A DNA stretch of 64,000 bases from contig NC_018681.1 in NCBI RefSeq assembly GCF_000250675.2, positions 3,100,001-3,164,000 on the forward strand. Reading direction: 5' to 3'. Below the pieces are notes generated by a model. It ran no database searches. It saw only the letters and a program-made list of their open reading frames with translations, and was not told the DNA's origin. This stretch comes from Nocardia brasiliensis ATCC 700358 (GTDB taxonomy: Bacteria > Actinomycetota > Actinomycetes > Mycobacteriales > Mycobacteriaceae). Positions within the stretch are counted from its first letter, which is position 1; the number at the start of each line of letters is the position of its first letter. Both the position numbers and the translations under genes were made by a program. Below, in pieces: positions 50,598-60,494 of this stretch.

Positions 50598-50802
50598 AAC
50601 CTCGGGGTGAAATCCTCGGCCCCGAAAACTATGGCTATCGGCGACCTTCCGAAGCTGCCTAGGCTGTGCCGCACATCATCCACGCGTCCTCTTTCGCGGG
50701 TGCGTGGATCCGGACAAAATCCGGACGATGCGGACACCCACGGTTATCCTGTCGGCACCACCGGCGGGTCACCGAATAGATAGCGCAAGGTGGGACAACA
50801 GA

Positions 50803-51756
50803 ATGAAGGTCGGGGTCACGGGCGGGTCGGGATTCATCGGCTCCTATGTCTGCGAAGAACTGGTGCGGCGCGACCACGAGCCGGTGATCTTCGACCATCG
50901 ACGACGGGCGGGCGCGCAGCCGTACGAGGTGATGCTCGGCGATATCCGCGACGCCACCGCGATGGCCGAACTCGCCGCACACTGCGAGGGCGTCATCCAC
51001 CTCGCCGCGGTGCTCGGCACGCAGGAGACGATCAGCCGGCCCCGGCCCGCCGCGGAGACGAATCTGGTTGGCGGACTGAACTTCCTGGAGTCCGTGGCGC
51101 AGTACGACCTGCCGGGCGTCTACATCTGCGTCGGCAACCACTGGATGAACAACAGCTACTCGATCTCCAAGACCGCGGTCGAGCGGTTCGTGCACATGTT
51201 CAACGCGTATCGCGGTACCCGGGTGACGAACGTGCGGGTGGTCAACGCCTACGGCCCGCGCCAGCTGGCGGCCGCGCCGTTCGGGGCGGGCAAGGTACGC
51301 AAGTTCACGCCCGCGGTGATCTGCCGGGCGCTGACCGGCCAACCCGTCGAACTCTACGGCGGCGGGGTGCAGCTGTCCGACATGGTCTGGGTGGGTGATG
51401 TTGCGCGGGTGCTGGTTTCGGCGTTGGAGTCGGCCGAGCGCGGCCTCGTGCCGGACGTCGTGCTGGAAGTCGGTCCGGCCCGCTCCCAGTCGATCCGGTC
51501 CGTCGCCGAACTGATCATCGACCAGTGCGCCGAATTCGGGTACCCGCGGGTGCCGATCGTCGGCCTGCCCATGCGGCCGGGCGAGGAGCCCGGCGCCGTC
51601 GTGCGGGCCGATCCGGCGACGCTGTCCGTCATCGGCGTCGACCCCGAATCGCTGCTGCCGCTCGACGACGGCATGCGGCGCACCATCGAATGGTTCATCG
51701 AGACCCGCGGCACGCATTGGGGTGTGCCGGAGCCCTGCGAGACGGCCACGGCGTGA
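50803..51756 (+). CDS. NAD-dependent epimerase/dehydratase
   Basis: 317 residues of the extended SDR family. The nucleotide loop is VGVTGGSGFIGSYVCEEL; the acidic strand FDHRR and the LGDIRDATAM segment fit NAD binding; the catalytic Tyr-x3-Lys is in SYSISKTAVERFVHMFNAYR; the substrate region is NAYGPRQLAAAPFG. It probably modifies a nucleotide sugar. First gene of a tightly coupled six-gene cluster: its stop overlaps the next start by one base (TGATG). AAGGTGG is about nine bases before the ATG. The 205 bases upstream carry two direct CCGGAC words but no confident promoter. Confidence 0.9.
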   Translation: MKVGVTGGSGFIGSYVCEELVRRDHEPVIFDHRRRAGAQPYEVMLGDIRDATAMAELAAHCEGVIHLAAVLGTQETISRPRPAAETNLVGGLNFLESVAQYDLPGVYICVGNHWMNNSYSISKTAVERFVHMFNAYRGTRVTNVRVVNAYGPRQLAAAPFGAGKVRKFTPAVICRALTGQPVELYGGGVQLSDMVWVGDVARVLVSALESAERGLVPDVVLEVGPARSQSIRSVAELIIDQCAEFGYPRVPIVGLPMRPGEEPGAVVRADPATLSVIGVDPESLLPLDDGMRRTIEWFIETRGTHWGVPEPCETATA

Positions 51757-52718
51757 TGGCCCCCGCCGGGTTCGGCCTCACCGTCGTGGTGCCGTGCCGC
51801 GACGAAGAGGTCAATGTCATCGCGGCGCACGCGGCCGTCGTCGCCGAGCTCGGCGACCACGATGTCGAGCTGCTGTTCGTCGACGACGGCAGCACCGATG
51901 CCACACTGGCGCTGATGACCGGGCTGGCCGCGGAAGACGAACGGGTGCACTACATCTCGTTCGCGCGCAACTTCGGTTTCGAGGCGGCCTTCGCCGCGGG
52001 GTACAAGTACGCGAGCAAACCGTGGATCCTGCACCTGGACGCCGATCTGCAGAGTCATCCGAGTCAGGCCCACAAGCTGATCGCGGCCGCGTCGGACCGG
52101 GTGGACGCGGTGTTCGGGGTGCGCGACGAGCGCGCCGATCCGCCGTTGCGGCGGTGGGGCTCCGCGCTGTCGGAGCTGATCGCGCGGCGCCTGCTCGGGA
52201 TCGAAATGCCCCGGGGCGCCACGACATTCCGTCTGGTGCGCGCCGGCGTCGCGCGCCGGATCGTCGAACTACGCCGTCCCGCACCGTACTTCATGGCGTC
52301 GCTGCCCGCCGTCACGAACCGCTACACCACCGTGCGGACGGCGCACCGGGCCCGGGCGGCGGGAGCGTCCAAGTTCACCGTCGCGGGACTGGCCCGGCAC
52401 GCGCTGGACCTGTACATCGGGCACTCCGGCGCACCGGCGGCCGGCGCGGCACTGCTGCTGGTGGTGGTCGCGCTCGCCGCGTGCACGGTGCTCGTCCTGT
52501 TCGGCGCGGGCGCGGTGGGCGGCGGTGTGGTACTCGCCGCGCTGCTGTGCGCCGTGCTCGCCACCATGCCGGCTTTGGCTCTGCTGCTGCGTTATTCGGT
52601 GCTCACGGCCGGTCGCGGCGTGCGCGCGCTGTATTACATACGAGAGTCCGACCTGCCCATCGACGCGGCCGACCGGCTGCACCTGGGGCGGTCCGTGGTG
52701 GGTGGAGGTGCGTTGTGA
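51756..52718 (+). CDS. Family 2 glycosyltransferase (DPM1/ArnC-like) with two C-terminal helices
   Basis: 320 residues. The GT-A domain has FGLTVVVPCRDEEVNVIAAH, ELLFVDDGSTDATLALMTGL, and WILHLDADLQSHPSQAHKL with the DxD-type DAD. Two transmembrane helices follow (about 232-254 and 260-285: GAALLLVVVALAACTVLVLF and GGVVLAALLCAVLATMPALA), as in polyprenol-phosphate sugar transferases. It likely loads a sugar onto polyprenyl phosphate or extends such a lipid carrier. Coupled on both sides (TGATG upstream, GTGA downstream). Confidence 0.9.
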   Translation: MAPAGFGLTVVVPCRDEEVNVIAAHAAVVAELGDHDVELLFVDDGSTDATLALMTGLAAEDERVHYISFARNFGFEAAFAAGYKYASKPWILHLDADLQSHPSQAHKLIAAASDRVDAVFGVRDERADPPLRRWGSALSELIARRLLGIEMPRGATTFRLVRAGVARRIVELRRPAPYFMASLPAVTNRYTTVRTAHRARAAGASKFTVAGLARHALDLYIGHSGAPAAGAALLLVVVALAACTVLVLFGAGAVGGGVVLAALLCAVLATMPALALLLRYSVLTAGRGVRALYYIRESDLPIDAADRLHLGRSVVGGGAL

Positions 52719-53920
52719 CGGGCACGGTGGTCATCCTCGGCGGAGCGGACGGGTCGACGTCCACCTATCGCCGGGCCCGCGAACTCGGCTATCGCACCGT
52801 CTGCGTCGATAGGTGCGCCGACGCCGTTGCGCGGTCGCTGGCCGACGAATTCGTGCACGTCAGTATCCGGGACCCCACGGCGATCGCCGCCGCGCTGGAC
52901 GGGCGCGCCGATATCGTCGGCGTGCTGTCGCCGGCCAGCGATACCGGGCTGTCCGCGCAGCGCTGGCTGGCACGGCACTGGGAGCTGCCGGATCCGCTTG
53001 CCGCACAGGTCGTGCACGCCTCGCAGGACAAGTCCTACTTCCGGGCGGTGTGCCATCGGCTCGGCTTCGACAGTTACGGGTACGTCGCGGGCCGGGCCGA
53101 CGCGGAACTCGCATTGCGCGCGGCGACACTGCGGTTCCCGGTGCTGGTGAAACCGCTGGACGCGCAGAGCAGTCGCGGGATCCAGGTATGCGCGGAGGTA
53201 TCCGAGGTCGCGGCGGCGGCGCGGGAGGCGGCCCGGTTCGCCAGTGACGGCGGCGTGATCGTGGAGGAGCAGATCGCCGGAAAGCATTACAGCGCAGAGG
53301 TGTTCGTCGATCGCGGGCGGATCGTGTTCATCGGGGTCAGCGCCCGCACGCTCACGCCCGCCCCGCATTTCGTGACCATCGAGCACCGGGTGCCCGCCGA
53401 CCTCGCCGTCGAACAGCGGTGGGAACTCACCGACATGCTGAACGAGCTGATCACCGAACTCGGCTATCGGCGCGGCCCGTTGACCGTCGATGTGATCGTC
53501 GACCCGTTCGGCACCCTGCATCTGATCGAGATGGGCGCCCGGGTCGGTGGCAACGGGCTGGGCGAATTGTTCCGGCACGCTTACGGAGTGGACACCGTCG
53601 AGGCCTCGATCGCCGCCGCGACGGGCGCCGCGGTGGATGTCATGCCGACCCGGTCCCGCGCCACCGTGTCCGGGGTCCTCTACACCGACGACGCCGGCGT
53701 GATCGCCGAGGTGCGCGGTGCGGACGACGCGGCCGCGGCGATCCCCGAGCTGGCGGAACTGATGCTCTTCGTCCGGCCCGGCGAAGAGGTGCGGCCGTAC
53801 CACAACGCCGCGAACAAGCTGGGCCACTTCATCGTCGTCGCCGATCTGCCGGACCGGGCGGCCGAGGCGGCGGACGCGGTGCGGGCCAGGTTGCGGTTCG
53901 ACCTGAGCGGGGCGGCATGA
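52715..53920 (+). CDS. ATP-grasp domain carboxylate-amine ligase
   Basis: 401 residues. An N-terminal Rossmann-like preATP-grasp domain (VVILGGADGSTSTYRRAREL, IVGVLSPASDTGLSAQRWLA), a central ATP-grasp domain (FPVLVKPLDAQSSRGIQVC, VIVEEQIAGKHYSAEVFVDR, HLIEMGARVGGNGLGELFRH with metal-binding residues) and a C-terminal domain. Such ligases couple ATP to forming an amide from a carboxylate and an amine, for example adding an amino acid. The GTG at 52715 overlaps the upstream stop; GGAGG is six bases upstream. In this cluster it may attach an amino acid to a uronic acid or sugar acid (inference). Confidence 0.9.
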   Translation: MTGTVVILGGADGSTSTYRRARELGYRTVCVDRCADAVARSLADEFVHVSIRDPTAIAAALDGRADIVGVLSPASDTGLSAQRWLARHWELPDPLAAQVVHASQDKSYFRAVCHRLGFDSYGYVAGRADAELALRAATLRFPVLVKPLDAQSSRGIQVCAEVSEVAAAAREAARFASDGGVIVEEQIAGKHYSAEVFVDRGRIVFIGVSARTLTPAPHFVTIEHRVPADLAVEQRWELTDMLNELITELGYRRGPLTVDVIVDPFGTLHLIEMGARVGGNGLGELFRHAYGVDTVEASIAAATGAAVDVMPTRSRATVSGVLYTDDAGVIAEVRGADDAAAAIPELAELMLFVRPGEEVRPYHNAANKLGHFIVVADLPDRAAEAADAVRARLRFDLSGAA

Positions 53921-54582
53921 GTCCCGCGGTGCGCAGCGCGCTGCTCGGCGGCGCGGCCGTGGTCGCGGCCGGGCTGGTCTGGGGGACCACCGGCCGGGCG
54001 CACGGTTTACAGAGCGTGTGGGCGCTGCTGGCCTCGCTGATCCCGTTCGTCTTGGCGACCGAGACGATCGCGAGCCTGCGGCCCGACTGGTTCCGGCGCG
54101 GCCGGCTGGTCGAGATCTGTGCGCTCGCCGCGTTTCTCGTCGTGTTCTGCTTTCTGGTCCCGAAGATCTTCGCCGCCGCGCTCGACGACGATTTCAGCCG
54201 GTTGTATTCGTGGATGCGGATATTGGTGCCGCTGCTGATCCTGTGTCTGGCGCTCATGCTGCGGCTGGGCGGCGCGGACCCGGCCGTGGCCCGCCGGGTC
54301 GGCTACGCAGGCATCCTCGTCATGCTCTCCGGCATCGAGGACCTCGCGTTCCAGCTGCTGCGCGGGAAACCACTGGCCGCACAGTGGGATTGGGCCGATC
54401 ACATGACGGTTCGGCTCGGCCATGTGGCGAGCCGGAACGAGGCGCTGGCCTTCATCGTGGTGCATCTGGTCGTGGCCGCGGTGGTGTTGATGCTGCCGGA
54501 CCGGTACTGGCAGGGGATCGGCGACGGCGTGCGGCGGCGCGCCGCCGGGGTCCGGCAACGAGCGGGCACGCGTCACCGCTGA
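53917..54582 (+). CDS. Polytopic membrane protein of the glycan cluster
   Basis: 221 residues, no recognised family. About six hydrophobic helices are visible (AVRSALLGGAAVVAAGLVWG, VWALLASLIPFVLATETIAS, LVEICALAAFLVVFCFLVPK, MRILVPLLILCLALMLRLGG, VGYAGILVMLSGIEDLAFQL, EALAFIVVHLVVAAVVLMLP). Acidic and His residues lie near the membrane face (IEDLAFQL, WDWADHMTVRLGHVASRNEA). ATGA overlap with the ATP-grasp gene and TGATG overlap with the next. It may be a component of the export or assembly of the cluster's product. Confidence 0.75.
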   Translation: MSPAVRSALLGGAAVVAAGLVWGTTGRAHGLQSVWALLASLIPFVLATETIASLRPDWFRRGRLVEICALAAFLVVFCFLVPKIFAAALDDDFSRLYSWMRILVPLLILCLALMLRLGGADPAVARRVGYAGILVMLSGIEDLAFQLLRGKPLAAQWDWADHMTVRLGHVASRNEALAFIVVHLVVAAVVLMLPDRYWQGIGDGVRRRAAGVRQRAGTRHR

Positions 54583-55802
54583 TGGTGTCCCCGCCTGCCA
54601 CGCTGCCCGCACCGGCCACCGTGCTGTCGTTGCTGGCCGGGCGAGGCGGGTTCCGGCTCGCCTATCACGGCATAGCGCTTGTGCTGCTGGCGCTCTGGGG
54701 TGCGGACCAGTTCGCGGTGTACGCGAGCGCGGTCGGCGCCACGGCCTGGATCGCGCTGCTCAGCTCCGGTCCGGAGAAGTCCGTGCTGAAACTGGTGCCG
54801 CGGCTGCGGCGCACGGGCGCGACCGTGGTGCGGACCGCCGTGCTGACCTCCGCCGTGCCGCTGGTGCTCGCCCTGCTCGCGAGCGCGGTGACCGCGGGCT
54901 CGGCCTTCGTGGTCTACCCGCTGGCGGCCGCCTGGAGCGCAGGTCTCGGGCTGCTGACGGTCGTGGTGGCGGTGCATCGCGGGGCCGGGCGTCCGGACCG
55001 CGACAGCCATGGTTTTCTGCTGCTCGCCGCGGCCATGGTTGCTGCGGTGGGAGTCGGTGCGGCAGTAGAGCTTCCACCTGCCGGTCAGCTCACCGTGCTC
55101 CTCGCGGTGACGCTGGCTGTGGCCGCCTGGTCGGCCCGCGGCCTGCCGCCGCTGACGGTGCGGCCGCGCCGGGGGACCGCCGCGGCGATCGTGCGGGCGG
55201 AACTGCTGCTCGGGCTGTACGAGCCGCTGGGCAGCGCGGCCGTCGGCGTGCTGTACGCGGCCTTGGCGCTGAGTGGTCAGCGGGACAGCAGCACGACACT
55301 CTATGTGGCGCTGTTGGTGTCGAGCGTGGTCGGCTCGGGCACGCTGTACCTGCTGCGGATCTATCAGCCCGTGTCGTCACTGCGGCTGCGCGGATCGGGC
55401 GCACGGGCCGGGATCGGACTGGCCCGCCGGCTGCTCGGCACCGCCCTCGGTGCCGGCCTGCTGGGTAGCGTGCTCGCGGTCGCGCTGGCCGGGAAGGTCA
55501 CGGCCACAGTGCTTGTCGCGGTGCTGCTGGGATTCGAGATCCCGGTGCACGCGCTGGTGAGTCTGGCGCTGTTCCTGGTGGAGAACACCGGCCGTCGTGA
55601 ACTGATGGTCGCCGCCGTCGGTGCCGCAACGCAATTCGCCGCGGTCACGCTGGGTGCGGCGGTGCTGGTGCCCGCGTACGGTCCGCCCGGCGCGCTCGCC
55701 GCACTGGTCGCTTCCTATGCTGTGCTCGCGGCATCGACTCTGCCAAGGCTCAGCCGAGCGTCCCGTGCGGTAGCGCGACGCCGCGGTCCCGGAAAGCGGT
55801 GA
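54582..55802 (+). CDS. Wzx-like flippase / polysaccharide biosynthesis membrane protein
   Basis: 406 residues of almost continuous helices, about 12, in the pattern of MATE/MOP-superfamily polysaccharide flippases (ALWGADQFAVYASAVGATAW, LSSGPEKSVLKLVPRLRRTG near the first pair, then helix pairs to the end). The segment GPEKSVLKLVPRLRRTG in the second loop is typical of such transporters. It would move a lipid-linked glycan across the membrane. Coupled by TGATG to its neighbours on both sides. Family membership is by topology and context; sequence similarity to Wzx is weak. Confidence 0.75.
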   Translation: MVSPPATLPAPATVLSLLAGRGGFRLAYHGIALVLLALWGADQFAVYASAVGATAWIALLSSGPEKSVLKLVPRLRRTGATVVRTAVLTSAVPLVLALLASAVTAGSAFVVYPLAAAWSAGLGLLTVVVAVHRGAGRPDRDSHGFLLLAAAMVAAVGVGAAVELPPAGQLTVLLAVTLAVAAWSARGLPPLTVRPRRGTAAAIVRAELLLGLYEPLGSAAVGVLYAALALSGQRDSSTTLYVALLVSSVVGSGTLYLLRIYQPVSSLRLRGSGARAGIGLARRLLGTALGAGLLGSVLAVALAGKVTATVLVAVLLGFEIPVHALVSLALFLVENTGRRELMVAAVGAATQFAAVTLGAAVLVPAYGPPGALAALVASYAVLAASTLPRLSRASRAVARRRGPGKR

Positions 55803-56746
55803 TGGGTGTGCGCGTCGATGTCTTCGATCCCTTCCGCGACGTCGAGCCGCCGTGGTGGGACACGGTGCGGCGCACCACGGGACTGCGCGCGACCTGGTCC
55901 TGGGAGGTGCTCGCCGCGGCCGGACCCCGGCTCGGTATCGCGGTGGTGTTCGACGGCGTGGACGTCGTCGCGCTGGCCGCCGCGCGCTGGACGGCAGGCG
56001 TGCTGAACGTCGCCGCGCCGGGCAGTACCGGTCAGCCGGGATGGTGGGTGGCCGACGCGGCGCGGGCGCACGAGCTGTTCGGCGTGCTCGCCGCGGGCCT
56101 GCGGGCGCGCTTCCGGTACGCCGTGCTCGGCACGCTGTGGCGGGAGCTGTCCCGCGAGCAGGTGGCGACCTTCGGGGGCTTGCGCATCACCAGGGAGGTC
56201 AACCCGAGCGCGATCCTGCCCGTGACATGGCCCGACGAAGACGGCTGGCTGGGCACGCTGTCCTCGAATCGCCGGCGCAGCCTGCGCGCCGAAGCCCGGT
56301 GGCTGGCCCGCGATCACGATCTGATCGCCGGTTTCGGGCCCGCGAGTGAGCTGGACGTCGATCAGCTGGTCGGACTGTTCCGGCGGACCGAGGAGAAGTA
56401 CGACGGACTCGGCCGCGCACCGCGGATGCCCGACGAATGGCTCTACCGCGTGCTGGTGCACCCCGACGTCTACGCGGTGCACTATCACGACACCGACCGG
56501 AACCTGTTGGCCGCGTTCACCATTCTCGACCACCCCAGCTGGCCCCTGGTGCATCGCTGGGGCGCGCTCCCGGTCGACGAGGGCGGCCGCAAACATCTCT
56601 ACTTCGACGCCTTCCGCCGCACCGTCGCCTGGGCGGCGTCCGTCGAAAAGCACGGCCTCGTCTGGGGCAAAGGCCTTCCCGACGTCAAAGCCCGCCTCGG
56701 CTGTCAACTGATCCCGCGCTACGCCGTGGCCCTGGCCGGTCGTTGA
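55802..56746 (+). CDS. FemAB/GNAT-like acyltransferase
   Basis: 314 residues. The central segment LGTLSSNRRRSLRAEARWLA is characteristic of the GNAT/FemAB-like proteins in polysaccharide and cell-wall clusters; the C-terminal HLYFDAFRRTVAWAASVEKH and GLPDVKARLGCQLIPRYAVA fit the same family. Such proteins transfer an amino-acyl or acyl group, often from aminoacyl-tRNA or acyl-CoA. The ATG at 55802 overlaps the flippase stop (TGATG); a GTG at 55799 is an alternative. It closes the six-gene cluster. Together with the ATP-grasp ligase this suggests an amino-acid-decorated glycan or glycolipid. Confidence 0.8.
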   Translation: MGVRVDVFDPFRDVEPPWWDTVRRTTGLRATWSWEVLAAAGPRLGIAVVFDGVDVVALAAARWTAGVLNVAAPGSTGQPGWWVADAARAHELFGVLAAGLRARFRYAVLGTLWRELSREQVATFGGLRITREVNPSAILPVTWPDEDGWLGTLSSNRRRSLRAEARWLARDHDLIAGFGPASELDVDQLVGLFRRTEEKYDGLGRAPRMPDEWLYRVLVHPDVYAVHYHDTDRNLLAAFTILDHPSWPLVHRWGALPVDEGGRKHLYFDAFRRTVAWAASVEKHGLVWGKGLPDVKARLGCQLIPRYAVALAGR

Positions 56747-56758
56747 CACCCGGGCCGA

Positions 56759-57511
56759 TCAGTCCACGAGGGCGCCGCACGAGAGGTTGAGGATCGCGCC
56801 GGTCATCGCGCCGGCCGCGTCGGAGACGGCGTAAACGGCTGTCTCGGCGACCTCGTCCAGGCGGGGGAGCCGGGCGAGCTTGGTGTCGTCGAGCAGGGCG
56901 GCGAGGGATTCGTCGTCGGCGGCGAGGCCCGGCACCGTGTCGGGAGAGAAATTGGCGCGCAGGCACAGCACCCGGACACCGTGCCTGCCGACCTCACCGG
57001 CCAGACTGCGGTTGAGCGCCTCGATGCCGGCGCAGGCGAGGTTGAATCCGCCCATCCGATGCCGGGATTCGGCGGCGGCGGTGGCGGACAGCAGCAGGAT
57101 GACGCCGCTGCCCTGCGCGGTCATCCGCCGGGCGGCGGCGGTCGTGGTGACGAAGTGCGAGCGCGCGGCCTCGACGATCGGAGTCATGAAGTCGTCCAAG
57201 GTCATATCGATGAGCGCCACGTCCTGGACCGCGTTCATGCCCACCGCGTTGAACGAGATGTCGAGCGTGCCGTCCTGCGCGACCACGCGGTCGGCATGCG
57301 CCTCGACGGCCGCCTGATCGAAGACATCGACCGGCGCGACGGTGGCCCGGCCGCCGCGTCCGATGATCTCCGCGGCCACCGCGGCCAAGGTCTGCTCGGT
57401 CCGGCCCACGAGATGCACGTGTGCCCCCGCCGCGGCGAAGGCTTTGGCGACGGCCCCGCCCATACTCCCCGCCGCCCCGTAGACCACCGCGTTCTTGTTG
57501 TTCAGTCGCAT
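56759..57511 (-). CDS. SDR family protein lacking the Tyr-x3-Lys motif
   Basis: 250 residues. The Rossmann core is intact: AVVYGAAGSMGGAVAKAFAA, the acidic strand region LVGRTEQTLAAVAAE, VDVFDQAAVEAH, and ISFNAVGMNAVQDV in place of NNAG. The catalytic Ser is present (Ser142, ILLLSATAAAES) but where Tyr-x3-Lys is expected the sequence is Phe156-Asn-Leu-Ala-Cys160 (GGFNLACAGIEALNRSLAGE). This variant recurs, to my knowledge, in an actinobacterial SDR subgroup; a normal alcohol dehydrogenase mechanism is unlikely. It converges on the glycan cluster, 12 bases away, and is divergent from the GAF regulator. Confidence 0.85.
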   Translation of the reverse strand: MRLNNKNAVVYGAAGSMGGAVAKAFAAAGAHVHLVGRTEQTLAAVAAEIIGRGGRATVAPVDVFDQAAVEAHADRVVAQDGTLDISFNAVGMNAVQDVALIDMTLDDFMTPIVEAARSHFVTTTAAARRMTAQGSGVILLLSATAAAESRHRMGGFNLACAGIEALNRSLAGEVGRHGVRVLCLRANFSPDTVPGLAADDESLAALLDDTKLARLPRLDEVAETAVYAVSDAAGAMTGAILNLSCGALVD

Positions 57512-57553
57512 GTCTTTACAGACGGTCCGAGTCTCCGGAATTCATCACTCCGC

Positions 57554-57572
57554 CCCGGGCGCATTGCCCGGG
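57554..57572. promoter_or_regulatory. GC hairpin in the leader of the GAF regulator
   Basis: CCCGGGC-GCATT-GCCCGGG, a perfect 7-bp stem, 27 bases before the regulator start and between two divergent genes. Either a leader hairpin or a protein site; orientation between divergent starts makes a terminator role unlikely. Confidence 0.5.
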
Positions 57573-57598
57573 TCCGCCGCGCAAGGGAGGATGGAGAG

Positions 57599-58876
57599 GT
57601 GGCCGTCGGATCCAGTGCTCGGGTGAATCCTTGGGTGGCGCTGGGCCCGGAGGACGACGCGGAGCGGGTGGGCCACCACGTTTCGGCCGCACACGAACTG
57701 TTCGTCGCGCGCGGCGAGGCGCCCCGCAGTGTGCGCCGGGTGATCGAGGCGTCCTGGTTGCGCAGTCGCGGCAACGGCATCGACCCGGACCGCCAGATCG
57801 GCCGGACCTCGCTCACCGGCCTCGAATTGGAGCGCTATCGGCGAGCGCATCCGATGGCGGCGGTACGCCCGGTGGTGCAGAAGCTGTTGGTCGAGGACGC
57901 GCGGGACACCGGACTACTGGTCGCGCTCAGCGATGCGCGGGGCCGGCTGCTGTGGGTGGAGGGCGATGCGGCGGCCAAGGATCGTGCCGCGCAGATGAAC
58001 TTCGCCGACGGCGCGGACTGGAGCGAGGCCGCGGTCGGCACCAACGCCCCGGGAACCGCACTGGCACTTGATCATTGCGTGCAGATCTTCGGTGCCGAGC
58101 ACTACAGCCGGGTGGTGCATCCGTGGAGCTGCGCGGCGGGCCCGGTGCACGATCCCGCGACGGGACGGGTGCTGGGCGCGATCGACATCACCGGCGGCCC
58201 GCGGGTCGCCGCCCCCGAGGTGCTCTCGCTGATCAAGGCCACCGTCGCCGTCGCCGAATCCGAGCTGCGCGCCCACCCGGCGCCGGACCCGGCCGCGCCG
58301 CGGGTCGAACTGCTCGGCGCCGGTCCCGCGCTGCTGTTCGGCCACGAGCGAATCGCGCTGTCGCGCAGGCATTCGGAGATCCTGCTCCTGCTGCTGGAAC
58401 ATCCCGAGGGTTTGTCGACCGAGCACATCGCGGTACTGCTGGACGAACGCGACCTCGACGCGGTGACCGTGCGCGCCGAAATCTCGCGCCTGCGCCGCAT
58501 TCTCGGCGGCACCACCTTGGGGTCGCGGCCGTATCGGCTGCTGACGGAACTCGATTCGGATATCGGCGAGTTGCGTCGCACGCTGCGTCGCGGTGATATC
58601 GCCGCCGCCGTCGCGGGATACCGCGGGCAACTGCTGCCCACCTCGCGCGCGCCGGGCGTCGGTCGGATACGTGAGGCGCTGCGGGCCCGAATGCGTGCCG
58701 CGGTGCTCAAGTCGCGCGATCCGGCGATCCTCGGCTGGTGGATCGGCTCCGTCGACGGCCGCGAGGATCGTGGCGCGTGGGCCGCCTATCTCGCCTCGCT
58801 GGACCGGGATTCGTCGTTGTACGCGCAGGTGGCAGCACAGTTACGAATGCTCGATCGCGAGTTGGGCGGCTGCTGA
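57599..58876 (+). CDS. GAF-domain transcriptional regulator (AcoR-like N-terminus)
   Basis: 425 residues. The N-terminus resembles the AcoR-type sensory region: VSAAHELFVARGEAPRSVRR, VIEASWLRSRGNGIDPDRQI, and a GAF domain (GLLVALSDARGRLLWVEGDA, AVGTNAPGTALALDHCVQIF, FGAEHYSRVVHPWSCAAGPV). The AAA domain of AcoR is absent; the C-terminus (about 280-400) carries a winged-helix-like segment (SLIKATVAVAESE, LSRRHSEILLLLLEHPEGLS, VTVRAEISRLRRILGGTTLG). The GTG at 57599 has GGAGG eight bases upstream. It lies 94 bases upstream of the aldehyde dehydrogenase and likely activates it in response to an alcohol, aldehyde or ketone. Confidence 0.87.
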   Translation: MAVGSSARVNPWVALGPEDDAERVGHHVSAAHELFVARGEAPRSVRRVIEASWLRSRGNGIDPDRQIGRTSLTGLELERYRRAHPMAAVRPVVQKLLVEDARDTGLLVALSDARGRLLWVEGDAAAKDRAAQMNFADGADWSEAAVGTNAPGTALALDHCVQIFGAEHYSRVVHPWSCAAGPVHDPATGRVLGAIDITGGPRVAAPEVLSLIKATVAVAESELRAHPAPDPAAPRVELLGAGPALLFGHERIALSRRHSEILLLLLEHPEGLSTEHIAVLLDERDLDAVTVRAEISRLRRILGGTTLGSRPYRLLTELDSDIGELRRTLRRGDIAAAVAGYRGQLLPTSRAPGVGRIREALRARMRAAVLKSRDPAILGWWIGSVDGREDRGAWAAYLASLDRDSSLYAQVAAQLRMLDRELGGC

Positions 58877-58883
58877 ACGGTTC

Positions 58884-58904
58884 CCAACGGTGATGCAACG
58901 TTGG
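58884..58904. promoter_or_regulatory. Inverted repeat upstream of the aldehyde dehydrogenase
   Basis: CCAACG (58884-58889) and CGTTGG (58899-58904), perfect complements separated by nine bases; a further CCAACGG word lies at about 58935. Probable binding site for the GAF regulator encoded just upstream. Confidence 0.5.
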
Positions 58905-58970
58905 CGCTCTAGTGTCGTGGATCACATGCCGTGCCCAACGGCAGTGCCGTCTCGACCGCGAGGAGCTTCG

Positions 58971-60493
<1,523 letters not shown>

Positions 60494-60494
<1 letters not shown>

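Noticed and set aside
47813..50662. 949-codon plus-strand frame antisense to kynU and kynA
   Set aside because: Low-complexity antisense translation; the kynurenine genes are unambiguous.
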